33,942 nt of DNA from an uncultured Caulobacterales bacterium (lineage in GTDB: Bacteria; Pseudomonadota; Alphaproteobacteria; Caulobacterales; Caulobacteraceae). Position numbers and translations under genes: made by a program. Each line of letters opens with the position of its first letter. The stretch's first letter is position 1. The stretch spans positions 1 to 33,942 of the forward strand of contig CAIQUG010000237.1 of the NCBI GenBank assembly GCA_903874895.1, written 5' to 3'. The notes under the pieces were generated by a model. It was given only the letters and a program-made list of their open reading frames with translations. It was not told the origin of the DNA and ran no database searches. Shown piece by piece: positions 13,829 through 22,732 of the stretch.

Positions 13829-15667
13829 ATGACCGATCCCGCCGCCGAGGCCTTCCTGCGTGCCTTCCGCGCCGCCAGTGCGGACGGGCGGGCCATGGAC
13901 GTCATCGCGTCAGACGCGGACGGGTTCGCAGCCGCTCTGGAGGCCAGCCCGGATGCCGTTCGCCAGGCCCTGGACGAGGCCGGTGGTTTCTCCGGTGGTT
14001 CCGCGATGGTGCCGGGCACCGCCTTCGCGACCGCGGCCTGCCGCGCCGATGGCCGGATCCTCGTCTCGGACGAGGCCTTCGCCGCCCTGGATCTGTCGCC
14101 GCGGGCCCTGTCCCAGGCGTCCCGGACCGCGCTGGGGGAAGCGCCGCGGCTGTCTTCCATCATCGATGACCGGCGGGGACATCCGGTGGCCGTGGTCATC
14201 GCCCGGGCCGACCGCGCCCTGACCTGGCCGCTCAGCCCCACGGTGCGGGCGGCCCTGGCCACCGGCGTCGCGGACTTCGCCGTGATGGGCGTCGCAACGA
14301 CCGACGGGGTGGACTGGTCCATGCTGCTGTCCGCCTGGACCTTCAGCCGGGCCGAGACCCGGCTTGCCGCCGCCCTCGTCCGGACCGGGGACCTGCGGGT
14401 CGCCGCTGCGGACGCCGGGGTCAGCTACGAAACCGCCCGGGAGACCCTGGCGTCCTCCATGGCCAAGACCGGGGCCCGCCGTCATCCGGAGTTCGTGCGG
14501 CAGCTGGCGCAGTTGGCCTTCGGCGAGCTGCCCGATAACGACGCCGTCTGGCGCACCCTGGCGGACGCCTATGACCTGACCCCGCGCCAGGGCCGACTGG
14601 CGCTTTTGATCGCGCTGGGTGCCACCCGGGCGACCGCCGCCGACGCGCTGGGCGTGTCGGACCAGACCGCCAAGGCCGACCTCAAGGTCATCTTCGAGCG
14701 GTGCGGCGTGCAGAGCGGGGCGGCCCTGGGACGGATCGTCGCCGAAACCGACGCCCTCGCCCGCCTCGCCTCCGCCACCGACGTGGCGTTGCTGTCCCGG
14801 AGCGACGCCCCCATGCCCCTGCGCTTTGTCCGCCGCCGCCGGGCACCCGGCCGGATCGCCGTGGAAGACCACGGTGAACGAGACGGAAGACCGGTGGTGA
14901 TCCTCCATACGCCGATCAACGGTCGACAGGTTCCGAGGGGTCTGGTGGCGGCCCTTCGGGCCCGGGGGCTTCGGCCGATCAGCGTGGAACGGCCAGGCTT
15001 CGGTCTGACGACGGGATCCACCGGGGACGTGGTGGAGGAGGCCTGCGCGGACCTCGTCGACGTGCTCGACACGCTGGGTCTGAAGCGGGTGCGGCTGCTC
15101 GGCCGCAGCGTGATCATGCCGCTGAGCTTCGCCGCCCGTCATCCGGACCGGGTGGAAAGCGGTGTCCTGATGGCGGCCTCACCCCCCGGCACACGACCGC
15201 GCGGCGGGCTGATCTCCACCGTGATCGACCTGGCCCTGGATCACCCGAACCTGGTGGAGGGGTTTGCGAGGCTGATGGTCCGCTCCTCCAGCGAGCAGGC
15301 GATCATGCGGCTGAGCGAACGCTCCATGGCCGCCTCGCCGGCAGATCTCTCCGCCCTGGCCCGTCCCGACAATCGGGCGGACTGGATCAAGGCGTGCCGC
15401 CAGTCGTCAAGCGGCGACGGCTTCGCCCGGGAGTTCGTGCTGCATGCGGATGGAGGGGTCGTTCCCGTCGGTGCTGAAGCGACCCCCTGGACCGTGTTGA
15501 TCGGCGCGCAGGACATGCTGGGCGCCGGCATCGGTGACGGTCTGGACCTGTGGCGGCGCGCCATGCCCTCCGCGCGTCTGACCCTGGTGGCGGACGGCGG
15601 ACGGCTGCTGCACATCAGCCATCCGGATGTCGTCGCCGAGGCGCTCGCATCCCGGGGCCCCGCATGA
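13829..15667 (+). CDS. tandem LuxR-type HTH regulator fused to an alpha/beta-hydrolase domain
   Basis: A 612-residue protein from MTDPAAEAFLRAF (ATG 13829); longer starts overlap the divergent gene. Residues 1-160 may hold a PAS-like fold (ILVSDEAFAALDLS, DDRRGHPVAVVIARAD). Two HTH units follow: FSRAETRLAAALVRTGDLRV...VSYETARETLASSMAKTG and LTPRQGRLALLIALGATRAT...VSDQTAKADLKVIFERCG, both LuxR/GerE-like. The C-terminal 250 residues are an alpha/beta hydrolase: VVILHTPINGR (strand and oxyanion loop), ISVERPGFGLT, nucleophile elbow LLGRS427VIMP, acidic GAQD and His in LLHISHP. The canonical GxSxG reads GRSVI, lacking the last Gly, so activity may be reduced and the domain may serve as ligand sensor. 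It is divergent from the exported-protein cluster and may control it. Confidence 0.85.
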   Translation: MTDPAAEAFLRAFRAASADGRAMDVIASDADGFAAALEASPDAVRQALDEAGGFSGGSAMVPGTAFATAACRADGRILVSDEAFAALDLSPRALSQASRTALGEAPRLSSIIDDRRGHPVAVVIARADRALTWPLSPTVRAALATGVADFAVMGVATTDGVDWSMLLSAWTFSRAETRLAAALVRTGDLRVAAADAGVSYETARETLASSMAKTGARRHPEFVRQLAQLAFGELPDNDAVWRTLADAYDLTPRQGRLALLIALGATRATAADALGVSDQTAKADLKVIFERCGVQSGAALGRIVAETDALARLASATDVALLSRSDAPMPLRFVRRRRAPGRIAVEDHGERDGRPVVILHTPINGRQVPRGLVAALRARGLRPISVERPGFGLTTGSTGDVVEEACADLVDVLDTLGLKRVRLLGRSVIMPLSFAARHPDRVESGVLMAASPPGTRPRGGLISTVIDLALDHPNLVEGFARLMVRSSSEQAIMRLSERSMAASPADLSALARPDNRADWIKACRQSSSGDGFAREFVLHADGGVVPVGAEATPWTVLIGAQDMLGAGIGDGLDLWRRAMPSARLTLVADGGRLLHISHPDVVAEALASRGPA

Positions 15668-15720
15668 CACCGCCACCTCACGTCCTGTCGTTCCGCCCCG
15701 GCGAACGACCAGGAAATGGA

Positions 15721-15742
15721 TTGACAGTCTAAATTTAGACTG
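15721..15742. promoter_or_regulatory. 18-bp perfect palindrome overlapping a -35 box
   Basis: CAGTCTAAATTTAGACTG (15725-15742) is a perfect 18-bp palindrome, AT-rich in an otherwise GC-rich stretch, and shares its first two bases with a consensus -35 box TTGACA (15721-15726). It lies 44 bp before the ornithine-cyclodeaminase-family gene. It is most simply an operator for a dimeric repressor of that operon, possibly the YheO-like regulator encoded in it. No good -10 box is visible at the expected place. Confidence 0.65.
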
Positions 15743-15786
15743 AAAAGAAAGGCGTCTCATCGGAACCCACTGCACGGACGGCCCGG

Positions 15787-16752
15787 ATGTCAGCGCCTAT
15801 CCCCGTTCTCGACGATGCGGCCATCGTCCGGCTGCTGGCGGATGTGGATGTTCCGCGGCTGTTGCGCGGCATGTTCGCCAGCCTGCAGGCCGGGGCGGCC
15901 GTCCAGCCGCCGCAGACCCTCACCGAGTTTCCGCAGACCTCCGGCGACGTGATCACCTATTCCGGCATTCTCGAACCCGTACGGGCGTTCGGGGTCAAGC
16001 TGTCGCCCTACATCGCCACCTCCGGCCCGCCCCTTATCACCGCCTGGACGCTGCTGATGTCCCTCGAGACCGGCGCGCCGCTGATGCTGTGCGACTCGAA
16101 GCGGCTGACCACCGAGCGGACGGCGGCGACCACTGCGGTGGCCGTGGACCTGCTGGCCCCGGCGCAGGGCGAGGGGCTGGCGATCATCGGTACCGGTGAC
16201 ATCGCCTTTGCCCACCTTCGGCATGCGCTGTCGCTGCGCCCCTGGACGCGGATCACGGTGGCGTCCCGCCGCACCGCGACCGAGCCTGCCGCCGCCTTCG
16301 AGCGCTTCACCGCCCTTGATCCGCGCGTCACGGTCTGTGCTTCGGTGGAGGCCGCTGTGGAAGGGGCAGGGGTGATCCTCTTGTGCACGTCGTCCGGCAC
16401 GCCGGTGCTGGATCCCCGTCGGCTGAAGACCCCCGCCCTGATCACCTCGATCAGCACCAATGTCGCCCGCGCCCATGAAATTCCGCCGGTCGCGCTGCCG
16501 GACCTCGATGTGTTCTGCGACTACCGCCCGACCGCGCCCCTGAGCGCGGGGGAGATGGTGATCGCCGGCGAGGACCATGGATGGTCCCCGCAGGCCATCG
16601 TGGCCGACCTGCCGGAACTGGTGTCCGGGACGGTGCGGCCCGATGTGACCGGGCGTCACCGCTTCTTCCGCTCCATCGGGCTCGGACTGGAAGACATCGC
16701 CGTTGCCGCCGAAATCCACCGCGTCCTGATGGCCGCGCAGAAGGGAACCTGA
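15787..16752 (+). CDS. ornithine cyclodeaminase / mu-crystallin family dehydrogenase
   Basis: A 321-residue NAD(P)-binding enzyme of the OCD/mu-crystallin family. Visible: substrate region VRAFGVKLSPY with Lys, LTTERTAATTAVAVDLLAP (family RTAA motif), Rossmann loop AIIGTGDIAFAHLRHA (usual GTGxQA, with Ile for Gln), and LITSISTNVARAHEIPP before DVFCDYR. The STN.ARAHEI version and the DauR-like regulator two genes on suggest a basic-amino-acid dehydrogenase such as DauB (L-arginine dehydrogenase of the Pseudomonas D-arginine pathway) rather than true ornithine cyclodeaminase. Other members reduce cyclic imines. First gene of a tight three-gene operon; the aminotransferase starts 2 bp after its stop. 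Confidence 0.88.
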   Translation: MSAPIPVLDDAAIVRLLADVDVPRLLRGMFASLQAGAAVQPPQTLTEFPQTSGDVITYSGILEPVRAFGVKLSPYIATSGPPLITAWTLLMSLETGAPLMLCDSKRLTTERTAATTAVAVDLLAPAQGEGLAIIGTGDIAFAHLRHALSLRPWTRITVASRRTATEPAAAFERFTALDPRVTVCASVEAAVEGAGVILLCTSSGTPVLDPRRLKTPALITSISTNVARAHEIPPVALPDLDVFCDYRPTAPLSAGEMVIAGEDHGWSPQAIVADLPELVSGTVRPDVTGRHRFFRSIGLGLEDIAVAAEIHRVLMAAQKGT

Positions 16753-16754
16753 CC

Positions 16755-17879
16755 GTGAAAATCGAGGACTTCGGCGTCGAGATCTGGATGAACGCCCACG
16801 AGACGACCTGCCGGTTGAACATCGCCGAGACCTGCGTCGACTCCATCACCTTCGCCGAGCTCATGCAGATGGCGGGCAAGACGCAGGCCATCCTGGGAGA
16901 GCTCAACGCCCTGAAACTCACCTATGGGGCCATCGAAGGCACCGCGCGCCTCAAGCAGGCCATCGCGGCACTCTACACGGGTCGCGTCGCGTCCGATGTA
17001 CTGGTCACTCACGGGGCGGCCGGGGCCAATGCCCTGCTGTACGGAGCCCTGATGGAGCCGGGTGACGAAGTGATCGCCATCGTGCCCACCTACCAGCAGC
17101 ACACCTCCATCCCGGAAAGCCTCGGGGCCGTGGTCCGGCCGCTGACGCTGCGGATCGAAGACGGATATCAGCCGGACCTCGTGGCCCTCGAGGGGCTGAT
17201 CACGCCGCGCACCCGGCTGATCTCGCTGACCAATCCCAACAACCCGACGGGGGTCCTGGTCCGCGACGAGGTTCTGGCGGGCATCGCGGAGATCGCGGCG
17301 CGCCACGATCTTTGGGTGATCAGTGACGAGGTCTATCGGGGGGTGAACCAGGCCGATGACGTCCTGTCGACCTCCATCGCCGAGATCTACCCCAAGGGCG
17401 TCGCCGTCGGCAGCATGTCGAAGGCCTTTGCGCTGGCCGGGTTGCGGCTGGGCTGGATCGTCGCCCCGCCCGCCCTTCTGCACCAGGTGATGATCCACCG
17501 GGACTACAACACGATCAGTGTCGGCATGATCGACGACCTGATCGCCAGCATCGCCCTGGAGAACCGTGAGGCATTGCTGGCCCGCAACCGGCAGATCGTC
17601 CGGACCAATCTCGAGATCCTGGCCCGGTGGGTCGATGCGGAACCGTCCATATCCTGGTTCAAGCCGACCGGGGCGACCGTGACGCTGCTGACCTATGACC
17701 TCGACATGCCGTCGCGGGAGTTCTGCAAGCGGCTGCTGGACGAGACCGGGGTGCTGCTGGTGCCGGGATCCGTGTTCGGTGTCGAGGGCACGGTCCGCAT
17801 CGGCTTCGGCAACGGCACCGAGACGCTGAAGGCGGCGCTTCCGGCCGTGTCGGCCTTCCTGCGGAAACACGGCCGGTGA
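16755..17879 (+). CDS. PLP-dependent class I/II aminotransferase (capreomycidine-synthase-like)
   Basis: A 374-residue fold-type I PLP enzyme. Motifs: THGAAGANALLYGAL (cofactor phosphate loop), TNPNNPTGVL with the substrate-site Asn, ISDEVYRG (Asp for the pyridine N, Tyr), and GSMSKAFALAGLRLGWI with Schiff-base Lys223; VRIGFGNG carries the substrate carboxylate Arg. The N-terminus (EIWMNAHETTCRLNIAETC) resembles the VioD/capreomycidine-synthase branch that acts on arginine-like substrates, which fits the neighbouring genes, but substrate is inferred. The GTG at 16755 has AAGGGA 8 bases upstream. It starts 2 bp after the OCD-family gene and overlaps the regulator by 4 bp (GTGA), so all three are translationally coupled. 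Confidence 0.88.
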   Translation: MKIEDFGVEIWMNAHETTCRLNIAETCVDSITFAELMQMAGKTQAILGELNALKLTYGAIEGTARLKQAIAALYTGRVASDVLVTHGAAGANALLYGALMEPGDEVIAIVPTYQQHTSIPESLGAVVRPLTLRIEDGYQPDLVALEGLITPRTRLISLTNPNNPTGVLVRDEVLAGIAEIAARHDLWVISDEVYRGVNQADDVLSTSIAEIYPKGVAVGSMSKAFALAGLRLGWIVAPPALLHQVMIHRDYNTISVGMIDDLIASIALENREALLARNRQIVRTNLEILARWVDAEPSISWFKPTGATVTLLTYDLDMPSREFCKRLLDETGVLLVPGSVFGVEGTVRIGFGNGTETLKAALPAVSAFLRKHGR

Positions 17880-18496
17880 CAAGGGCGGACGGGCTTGTCG
17901 CGCGATGCCGGCCGATGGCCGACGGGCTCGCCGCGCTGTTCCATCCCCATGTGGAGGTGGTGGTGCACGATCTGGCCACCCAGACCGTCGCCTACATCGC
18001 CAACAATCTGTCGCGGCGGGCGCTGGGGGACGAGTCGGCCCTGGACGAGATCCGCTTCCACGCGGACGAGGACGTCATCGGGCCCTATGAGAAGATCCAC
18101 TGGAATGGCGCCCGGATCCGATCGATCAGCATCGTGACGCGGGATGCAGCCGGCGCGGCGGTCGGCCTGATCTGTGTGAACATGGACCTGTCGGTATTCG
18201 AAGGGGCGCGCACGGCCCTGTCGGTCCTGCTCGACCGCACGGACATCCGGCCGCAACCGGACCAGCTGTTCAAGGACGACTGGCAGGAGCGGATCAACCT
18301 GTTCCTGCGGGACTGGCTGTCGGTCCGGGGGGCAACGCTTGCCGGGCTCGGCCGGACCGAGAAACGGGCCCTGATCGAGGCCCTCTACGCCGAGGGGGCG
18401 TTCACCGGTCGCAGCGCCGCTCCTTACGTGGCCAATCTCCTCGGGCTGTCCCGGGCAACGGTGTTCAACATCCTGAAGCCGCTCCGGTCCGGCTGA
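17876..18496 (+). CDS. YheO/DauR-like PAS-HTH transcriptional regulator
   Basis: A 206-residue regulator. The N-terminal PAS-like YheO domain (about 10-120) has ALFHPHVEVVVHDLATQTVAYIANN, then IGPYEKIHWNGARIRSISI and VGLICVNMDLSVFEGA. The C-terminal HTH (about 160-203) has RALIEALYAEGAFTGR and YVANLLGLSRATVFNILKPL. The family includes Pseudomonas DauR, a repressor of D-arginine catabolism that is encoded with dauB (an OCD-family gene), so the gene order supports a basic-amino-acid role. The GTG start overlaps the aminotransferase stop by 4 bp. It probably regulates its own operon, perhaps through the palindrome at 15725-15742. Confidence 0.88.
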   Translation: MTRADGLVARCRPMADGLAALFHPHVEVVVHDLATQTVAYIANNLSRRALGDESALDEIRFHADEDVIGPYEKIHWNGARIRSISIVTRDAAGAAVGLICVNMDLSVFEGARTALSVLLDRTDIRPQPDQLFKDDWQERINLFLRDWLSVRGATLAGLGRTEKRALIEALYAEGAFTGRSAAPYVANLLGLSRATVFNILKPLRSG

Positions 18497-18621
18497 AGGG
18501 ACAGGCACCCACCCGTCCGGCTGCCTCCAGATCGTCCGATCCGGGAAAAGGCGGCGCAACCGGCTTGTGACGGGGGCCGCGGTGAGCTCATTCTGGAAAA
18601 GGTTCGATGGGAGTTGATGCA

Positions 18622-20052
18622 ATGCGGTTCGGAATGCGTCTTGCCGGTCTGGTCGCCGGTCTGTCCGCCCTGGCGGGTCCTGCCGGGGCCAGCGAGATGA
18701 CCACGGCGCTCCGGCCTGATCAGGCCCGGTTTGTCGAGCTGTTCCGCGAGATGGTGGAGACCAACACCACGGCCTCCTCCGGCAGCTGCACCCGGGCGGC
18801 GGAGCAGGTGGCGACGCGTCTCAAGGCAGTCGGCTATGCGGACGCAGACATCCACGTCTTCGCTGACCCCGACCGGGCCCAGGACGGGGGCATCGTCGCG
18901 ATCCTGCCGGGCCGCAACCCCGCGAAGAAGGCCGTGCTGCTGCTGGCGCACCTGGACGTGGTGGAAGCCCGCCGGGAGGACTGGACCCGCGACCCCTTCA
19001 AGCTCGTTGAGGAGGGCGGCAACTTCTACGGACGGGGTGTGTTCGACGACAAGTACCACGCCGCCATCTGGGCGGATCTCATGGTCCGCTACAAGGCGGA
19101 GGGGTTCCGTCCCGAGCGCACCGTCAAGATGGCGCTGACCTGCGGCGAGGAGAGCAGCGGTCTCCACGGCATTGACTATCTGCTCCAGCATCACCGGGAC
19201 TGGGTCGACGCCGGCTTTGCCCTGAACGAAGGGGGCGTGGGCGAGAGCGACGACCACGGCACCCGCGTCCTGCTGGGCGTGCAGACCGCGGAAAAGGTCT
19301 ATCAGGACTTCAAGCTCGAGGTGACCAATCCGGGCGGGCACAGTTCCCAGCCGGTGAAGGACAACGCCATCACTCGCCTGTCCGCCGCCCTGGTCCGTCT
19401 GGGAGACCTCGAATTCCCGACCCAGCTCAACGACACCACCCGCACCTATTTCACCCGGCTGGCCGCGATCAAGGGTGGCGAGACCGGGGCGGCGATGCTG
19501 GCGCTGGTCAAGAACCCGCAGGATGCCGCAGCAGCCGAGACGATCAACCGGAACAAGGCCTGGCATTCCATGCTGCGCACGACCTGCGTGGCCACCATGC
19601 TCAATGGCGGACACGCCACCAACGCCCTGCCGCAGCGGGCCAATGCCAATGTGAACTGCCGGATCTTCCCGGGCGACAGCATCTCCTACGTGCTGAACAC
19701 CCTGAGCGATGCGGTGAAGGATCCGCAGGTCAAGGTGACGGTCGTGCCGCCGCAGACCCTCACCCCCCCGCCGCCGCCCCTGACGCCGGCGATCATGAAG
19801 CCCATCGAGCAGGTCGCCGCCGAGGTCTATCCGGGTGTGCCGGTGGTGCCCAAGCTCGAGACCTTCGCAACCGACGGTATCTACACCAACACCTCCGGAA
19901 TCCCGACCTACGGAGTCTGGGGCCTGTTCGTCGATGGAAACCTCGGAAATATCCACGGGTTGAACGAGCATGTCGGTGTCCGGGAGCTCTTCGAGGGCCG
20001 GGATTTCCTCTACAAGCTGGTGAAGCTCTACGGACGCGGCGCTGGCGGTTAG
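18622..20052 (+). CDS. exported M20-family metallopeptidase / amidohydrolase
   Basis: A 476-residue dizinc M20/M28-clan peptidase with signal peptide (MRFGMRLAGLVAGLSALAGP, cleavage near GAS). The ATG at 18622 is preferred over 18607 because GGGAG lies 8 bases upstream. Metal and catalytic residues are visible: LLLAHLDVVEA (His and Asp), GRGVFDDKYHAAIWA (bridging Asp), ALTCGEESSG (catalytic Glu plus ligand), ALNEGG, and IHGLNEHV (final His). The dimerisation lid begins near NPGGHSSQP. It should act on peptides or N-acyl amino acids in the periplasm. It lies 125 bp after the YheO-like regulator, so may or may not share that operon; supplying amino acids to it would fit. Confidence 0.92.
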   Translation: MRFGMRLAGLVAGLSALAGPAGASEMTTALRPDQARFVELFREMVETNTTASSGSCTRAAEQVATRLKAVGYADADIHVFADPDRAQDGGIVAILPGRNPAKKAVLLLAHLDVVEARREDWTRDPFKLVEEGGNFYGRGVFDDKYHAAIWADLMVRYKAEGFRPERTVKMALTCGEESSGLHGIDYLLQHHRDWVDAGFALNEGGVGESDDHGTRVLLGVQTAEKVYQDFKLEVTNPGGHSSQPVKDNAITRLSAALVRLGDLEFPTQLNDTTRTYFTRLAAIKGGETGAAMLALVKNPQDAAAAETINRNKAWHSMLRTTCVATMLNGGHATNALPQRANANVNCRIFPGDSISYVLNTLSDAVKDPQVKVTVVPPQTLTPPPPPLTPAIMKPIEQVAAEVYPGVPVVPKLETFATDGIYTNTSGIPTYGVWGLFVDGNLGNIHGLNEHVGVRELFEGRDFLYKLVKLYGRGAGG

Positions 20053-20191
20053 GCGCGGCCGGCCGGACAGGGGCGAGGCGCGCTACGGCCGCCCGACAAT
20101 CGGAATGCTGTCTGGAAGGAGAATGTTTGGACTTTCCGCCCATTATCCTTGCCGATCGCAATGCTGAACCCGAAAGTCCCAGGGCCTGGAC

Positions 20192-22660
20192 GTGACGACC
20201 CCCCGTTCAACCATCTCCACGCCGCCGCCCGGCGGTTCCGGACGCGTGGCAGCAGATCTGTCGGTTGCGGCGGCGGTCGGCGTCGGCGTGACCGTGTTCG
20301 TCGCCTGCCTGATATCCCTCAGCATTCCGCACATCCTGCATACCGACGTGCTGATCTGGCCGGTCAACGCCATCGTCATTGCCCTGACCCTGAACGCCGG
20401 GCGTCCCCGGTTCGTCCCGATGCTGCTGGCCGCCTGGATCGGCGATGCCGCCGCCAGCCTTGCCGTGGGCGAGACCCCTTGGATGGCCGCCGTCCTCTCC
20501 AGCTGCAACATGGCGGCGGTCGTCGTATCATGGATGGGAACTCGTCGCTTCGTCGGGTCGAGTGACCGGATCTTCGAGAGCAAGGGCCTGTGGCGGTTCA
20601 TCGTCATCGCCGGCGGGGTTGCACCGCTGGCGTCGGCGGTCATTGCCGCAGCTGCCTTCGGCGGCCTCGAGCGCACCCGCACCTGGATCATGCTGGGGGA
20701 GTGGGTCATCGCCAACGGCCTTGGCGCGGTGATCTTCGTGCCGATCCTGCTGGTGGTCGGGGGTGCCCGCCGCCGGCTGGCGGCCCTGCCCCTGACGCCA
20801 CGAGCCGTCCTGGCCCTGGTGGCGCTGACGGCGGTCGCCTCGCTGGTCTTTGCCCTGGACTACCAATACGCCTTCCTGCTGTTCCCCATCTTCCTGCTGG
20901 CCGTGTTCGAGGGCGAGATCATCGGGGCGGCGGCCGGCAGTCTGCTGATCATGCTCGCCGGCGTCGTCACGGAGGCCGTCCGCCGATCGGTCCTCGGACA
21001 CTACCGGGTCATCTCCGATGCGGACATGCTGGGTACCCAGCTGTTCCTGACCGCCATCACCCTGGTCGGACTACCCCTCGCCACAACCCTCGAGCAGCGC
21101 CGCGCCCTGCGCGCCCGCCTGTCGGAAAGCGAGGAGAACTATCGCGGTCTCACCGAAGCGTCAGAGGACCTGATCACCCGCATCGACCTGGACGGGTTCA
21201 TCACCTTCGCCTCCCGGTCCAGCGTTTCCTTCGGCCATCCGCCGGGTGTCCTGGTCGGCCAGCGCTTTGCGGACCTTGTGTTTGACGATGACCGGGCCCG
21301 GGTCTTGGCGTTTCTGGAGCTGCTGCAGACCGGACACGGGGGCGGTCCCGCCGCGGAACAGATCGAGTTCCGTCTGGTCGACCCGTCCGGCCATGCCCGT
21401 TGGGTGGAGGCCAAGGCCGGCGTGATCGCCAATGCCGATGGCCTCACCGTTGCCGTGGTCAAGGTGCTCCGTGATGTCACCCGACGCAAGATCTACGAGT
21501 CCGAACTGGCCGCCGCCCGGAGCGAGAGCGAGGCCGCGACCCGGAGCAAGGCGGAATTCCTCGCCAATATGAGCCACGAAATGCGCACCCCGCTGACCAG
21601 CGTCATCGGCTTCACCCGGCTGGCGCTGGGCGAGCGGGGCCTGTCCGAGGTGGCGGCCGGGTTCCTGAACAAGGCGGTCAACGCCGGATCCCTGTTGCTG
21701 TCGATCATCAACGATGTGCTCGACTATTCGAAGATCGAGTCCGGTCATTTCACCATCCACCGGGGACCGGTGTCCCCCCGTGCCCTCGTCCGGCAGGTGA
21801 CCGAGCTCTTTGCCGAACCGGCGGCCGAGAAGGGGCTGAGGCTGACCACCGAGGTGGACAGTCCCGACGAGGTCGAGATCTCGCTGGACCAGGACCGCAT
21901 CAAGCAGGTGCTCCTGAACCTCGTGGCCAACGCGGTGAAGTTCTCCAGTCGCGGCGTGGTCAGCATCCGGGCGCGCTGGTCGCCGGAGGGCGATCTCCTT
22001 CGGGTCGAGGTCGGCGACGAGGGGCCCGGCATCTCGCCTGAGGACCAGCCCAGGCTGTTCACGCGGTTTTCCCAGCTGAACCAGACGGCGCGCCCGTCCG
22101 TCGGCGGCACGGGCCTCGGGCTGGCCATCTGCCGCGGTCTGGTGGAGGCCATGGGCGGCCGGATCGGGGTCGTCAGCGCCCTCGGACAGGGGGCGATGTT
22201 CTGGTTCGAGGTTCCGGCACCGGCGGCCACCGGTGCCGATCAGCCCGACGAGAGGGTCCACGAGATTGACCTCGACGGCATGCGCGTCCTGGTCGCCGAT
22301 GATCACAGGGAGAACCGCGAGCTGGTGCGGGCGATCCTGACCCCCTTCGGGGCATCGGTGGCCGAGGCGTCCAGCGGCGATCAGGCGGTTCAGGTCGCCG
22401 GGGCCCGGTCCTTCGACCTGATCCTGATGGGCCTGCTGATGCCGGATGTCGACGGCGTGGCGGCGATGCGGAGGATCCGCGCCGCGACGGGACCCAACCA
22501 GTCAGCACCGATCATCGCCTTTTCCGCGGGCCTCGAGACACTGAGTCCCGACCAGATCTCCGATGACGGGTTCGATGATGGCCTGTCCAAGCCGATCCTG
22601 CCGGCAGCGCTTCTGCAACTGGCCCTGAAGTACGCGCCGGTCCCGGCCGAGGCGGGCTGA
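20192..22660 (+). CDS. MASE1-PAS hybrid histidine kinase with a receiver lacking its Asp
   Basis: An 822-residue membrane sensor. Residues 20-305 form a MASE1-type domain with about eight membrane helices ([35 protein letters not shown]). A PAS domain follows ([20 protein letters not shown]...), then HisKA with [19 protein letters not shown] (phospho-acceptor His462) and a complete ATPase domain ([38 protein letters not shown]). The C-terminal receiver (700-815) keeps the acidic pair (VADDH) and Lys (LSKPI) but its phospho-acceptor position is Gly747 ([13 protein letters not shown]), so it cannot be phosphorylated there. The GTG at 20192 has AGGG upstream. No response regulator lies nearby, so its partner is encoded elsewhere. 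Confidence 0.93.
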   Translation: MTTPRSTISTPPPGGSGRVAADLSVAAAVGVGVTVFVACLISLSIPHILHTDVLIWPVNAIVIALTLNAGRPRFVPMLLAAWIGDAAASLAVGETPWMAAVLSSCNMAAVVVSWMGTRRFVGSSDRIFESKGLWRFIVIAGGVAPLASAVIAAAAFGGLERTRTWIMLGEWVIANGLGAVIFVPILLVVGGARRRLAALPLTPRAVLALVALTAVASLVFALDYQYAFLLFPIFLLAVFEGEIIGAAAGSLLIMLAGVVTEAVRRSVLGHYRVISDADMLGTQLFLTAITLVGLPLATTLEQRRALRARLSESEENYRGLTEASEDLITRIDLDGFITFASRSSVSFGHPPGVLVGQRFADLVFDDDRARVLAFLELLQTGHGGGPAAEQIEFRLVDPSGHARWVEAKAGVIANADGLTVAVVKVLRDVTRRKIYESELAAARSESEAATRSKAEFLANMSHEMRTPLTSVIGFTRLALGERGLSEVAAGFLNKAVNAGSLLLSIINDVLDYSKIESGHFTIHRGPVSPRALVRQVTELFAEPAAEKGLRLTTEVDSPDEVEISLDQDRIKQVLLNLVANAVKFSSRGVVSIRARWSPEGDLLRVEVGDEGPGISPEDQPRLFTRFSQLNQTARPSVGGTGLGLAICRGLVEAMGGRIGVVSALGQGAMFWFEVPAPAATGADQPDERVHEIDLDGMRVLVADDHRENRELVRAILTPFGASVAEASSGDQAVQVAGARSFDLILMGLLMPDVDGVAAMRRIRAATGPNQSAPIIAFSAGLETLSPDQISDDGFDDGLSKPILPAALLQLALKYAPVPAEAG

Positions 22661-22661
22661 C

Positions 22662-22683
22662 GGCCCGCGGCGACTGGCGGGCC
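22662..22683 (+). terminator. hairpin after the hybrid kinase
   Basis: A perfect 7-bp stem GGCCCGC/GCGGGCC (22662-22668, 22677-22683) with an 8-nt loop starts right after the kinase stop codon. No T-tract follows, so it may be a weak or Rho-assisted terminator, or simply protect the mRNA end. Confidence 0.4.
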
Positions 22684-22732
22684 GGCTCCGGATCGGTCAG
22701 GATGCCGCTGATCCGGATCGGGGGCGGGGTGG

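Noticed and set aside
13708-14322. Long N-terminal extension of the 13219-13707 gene
   Set aside because: It is the antisense of the LuxR-hydrolase gene; a GGAG with ideal spacing and a signal peptide fix the start at 13707.
20123-20167. 14-codon ORF after AAGGAG ahead of the hybrid kinase, possible leader peptide
   Set aside because: The SD lies only one base from the ATG and nothing in the peptide suggests attenuation.
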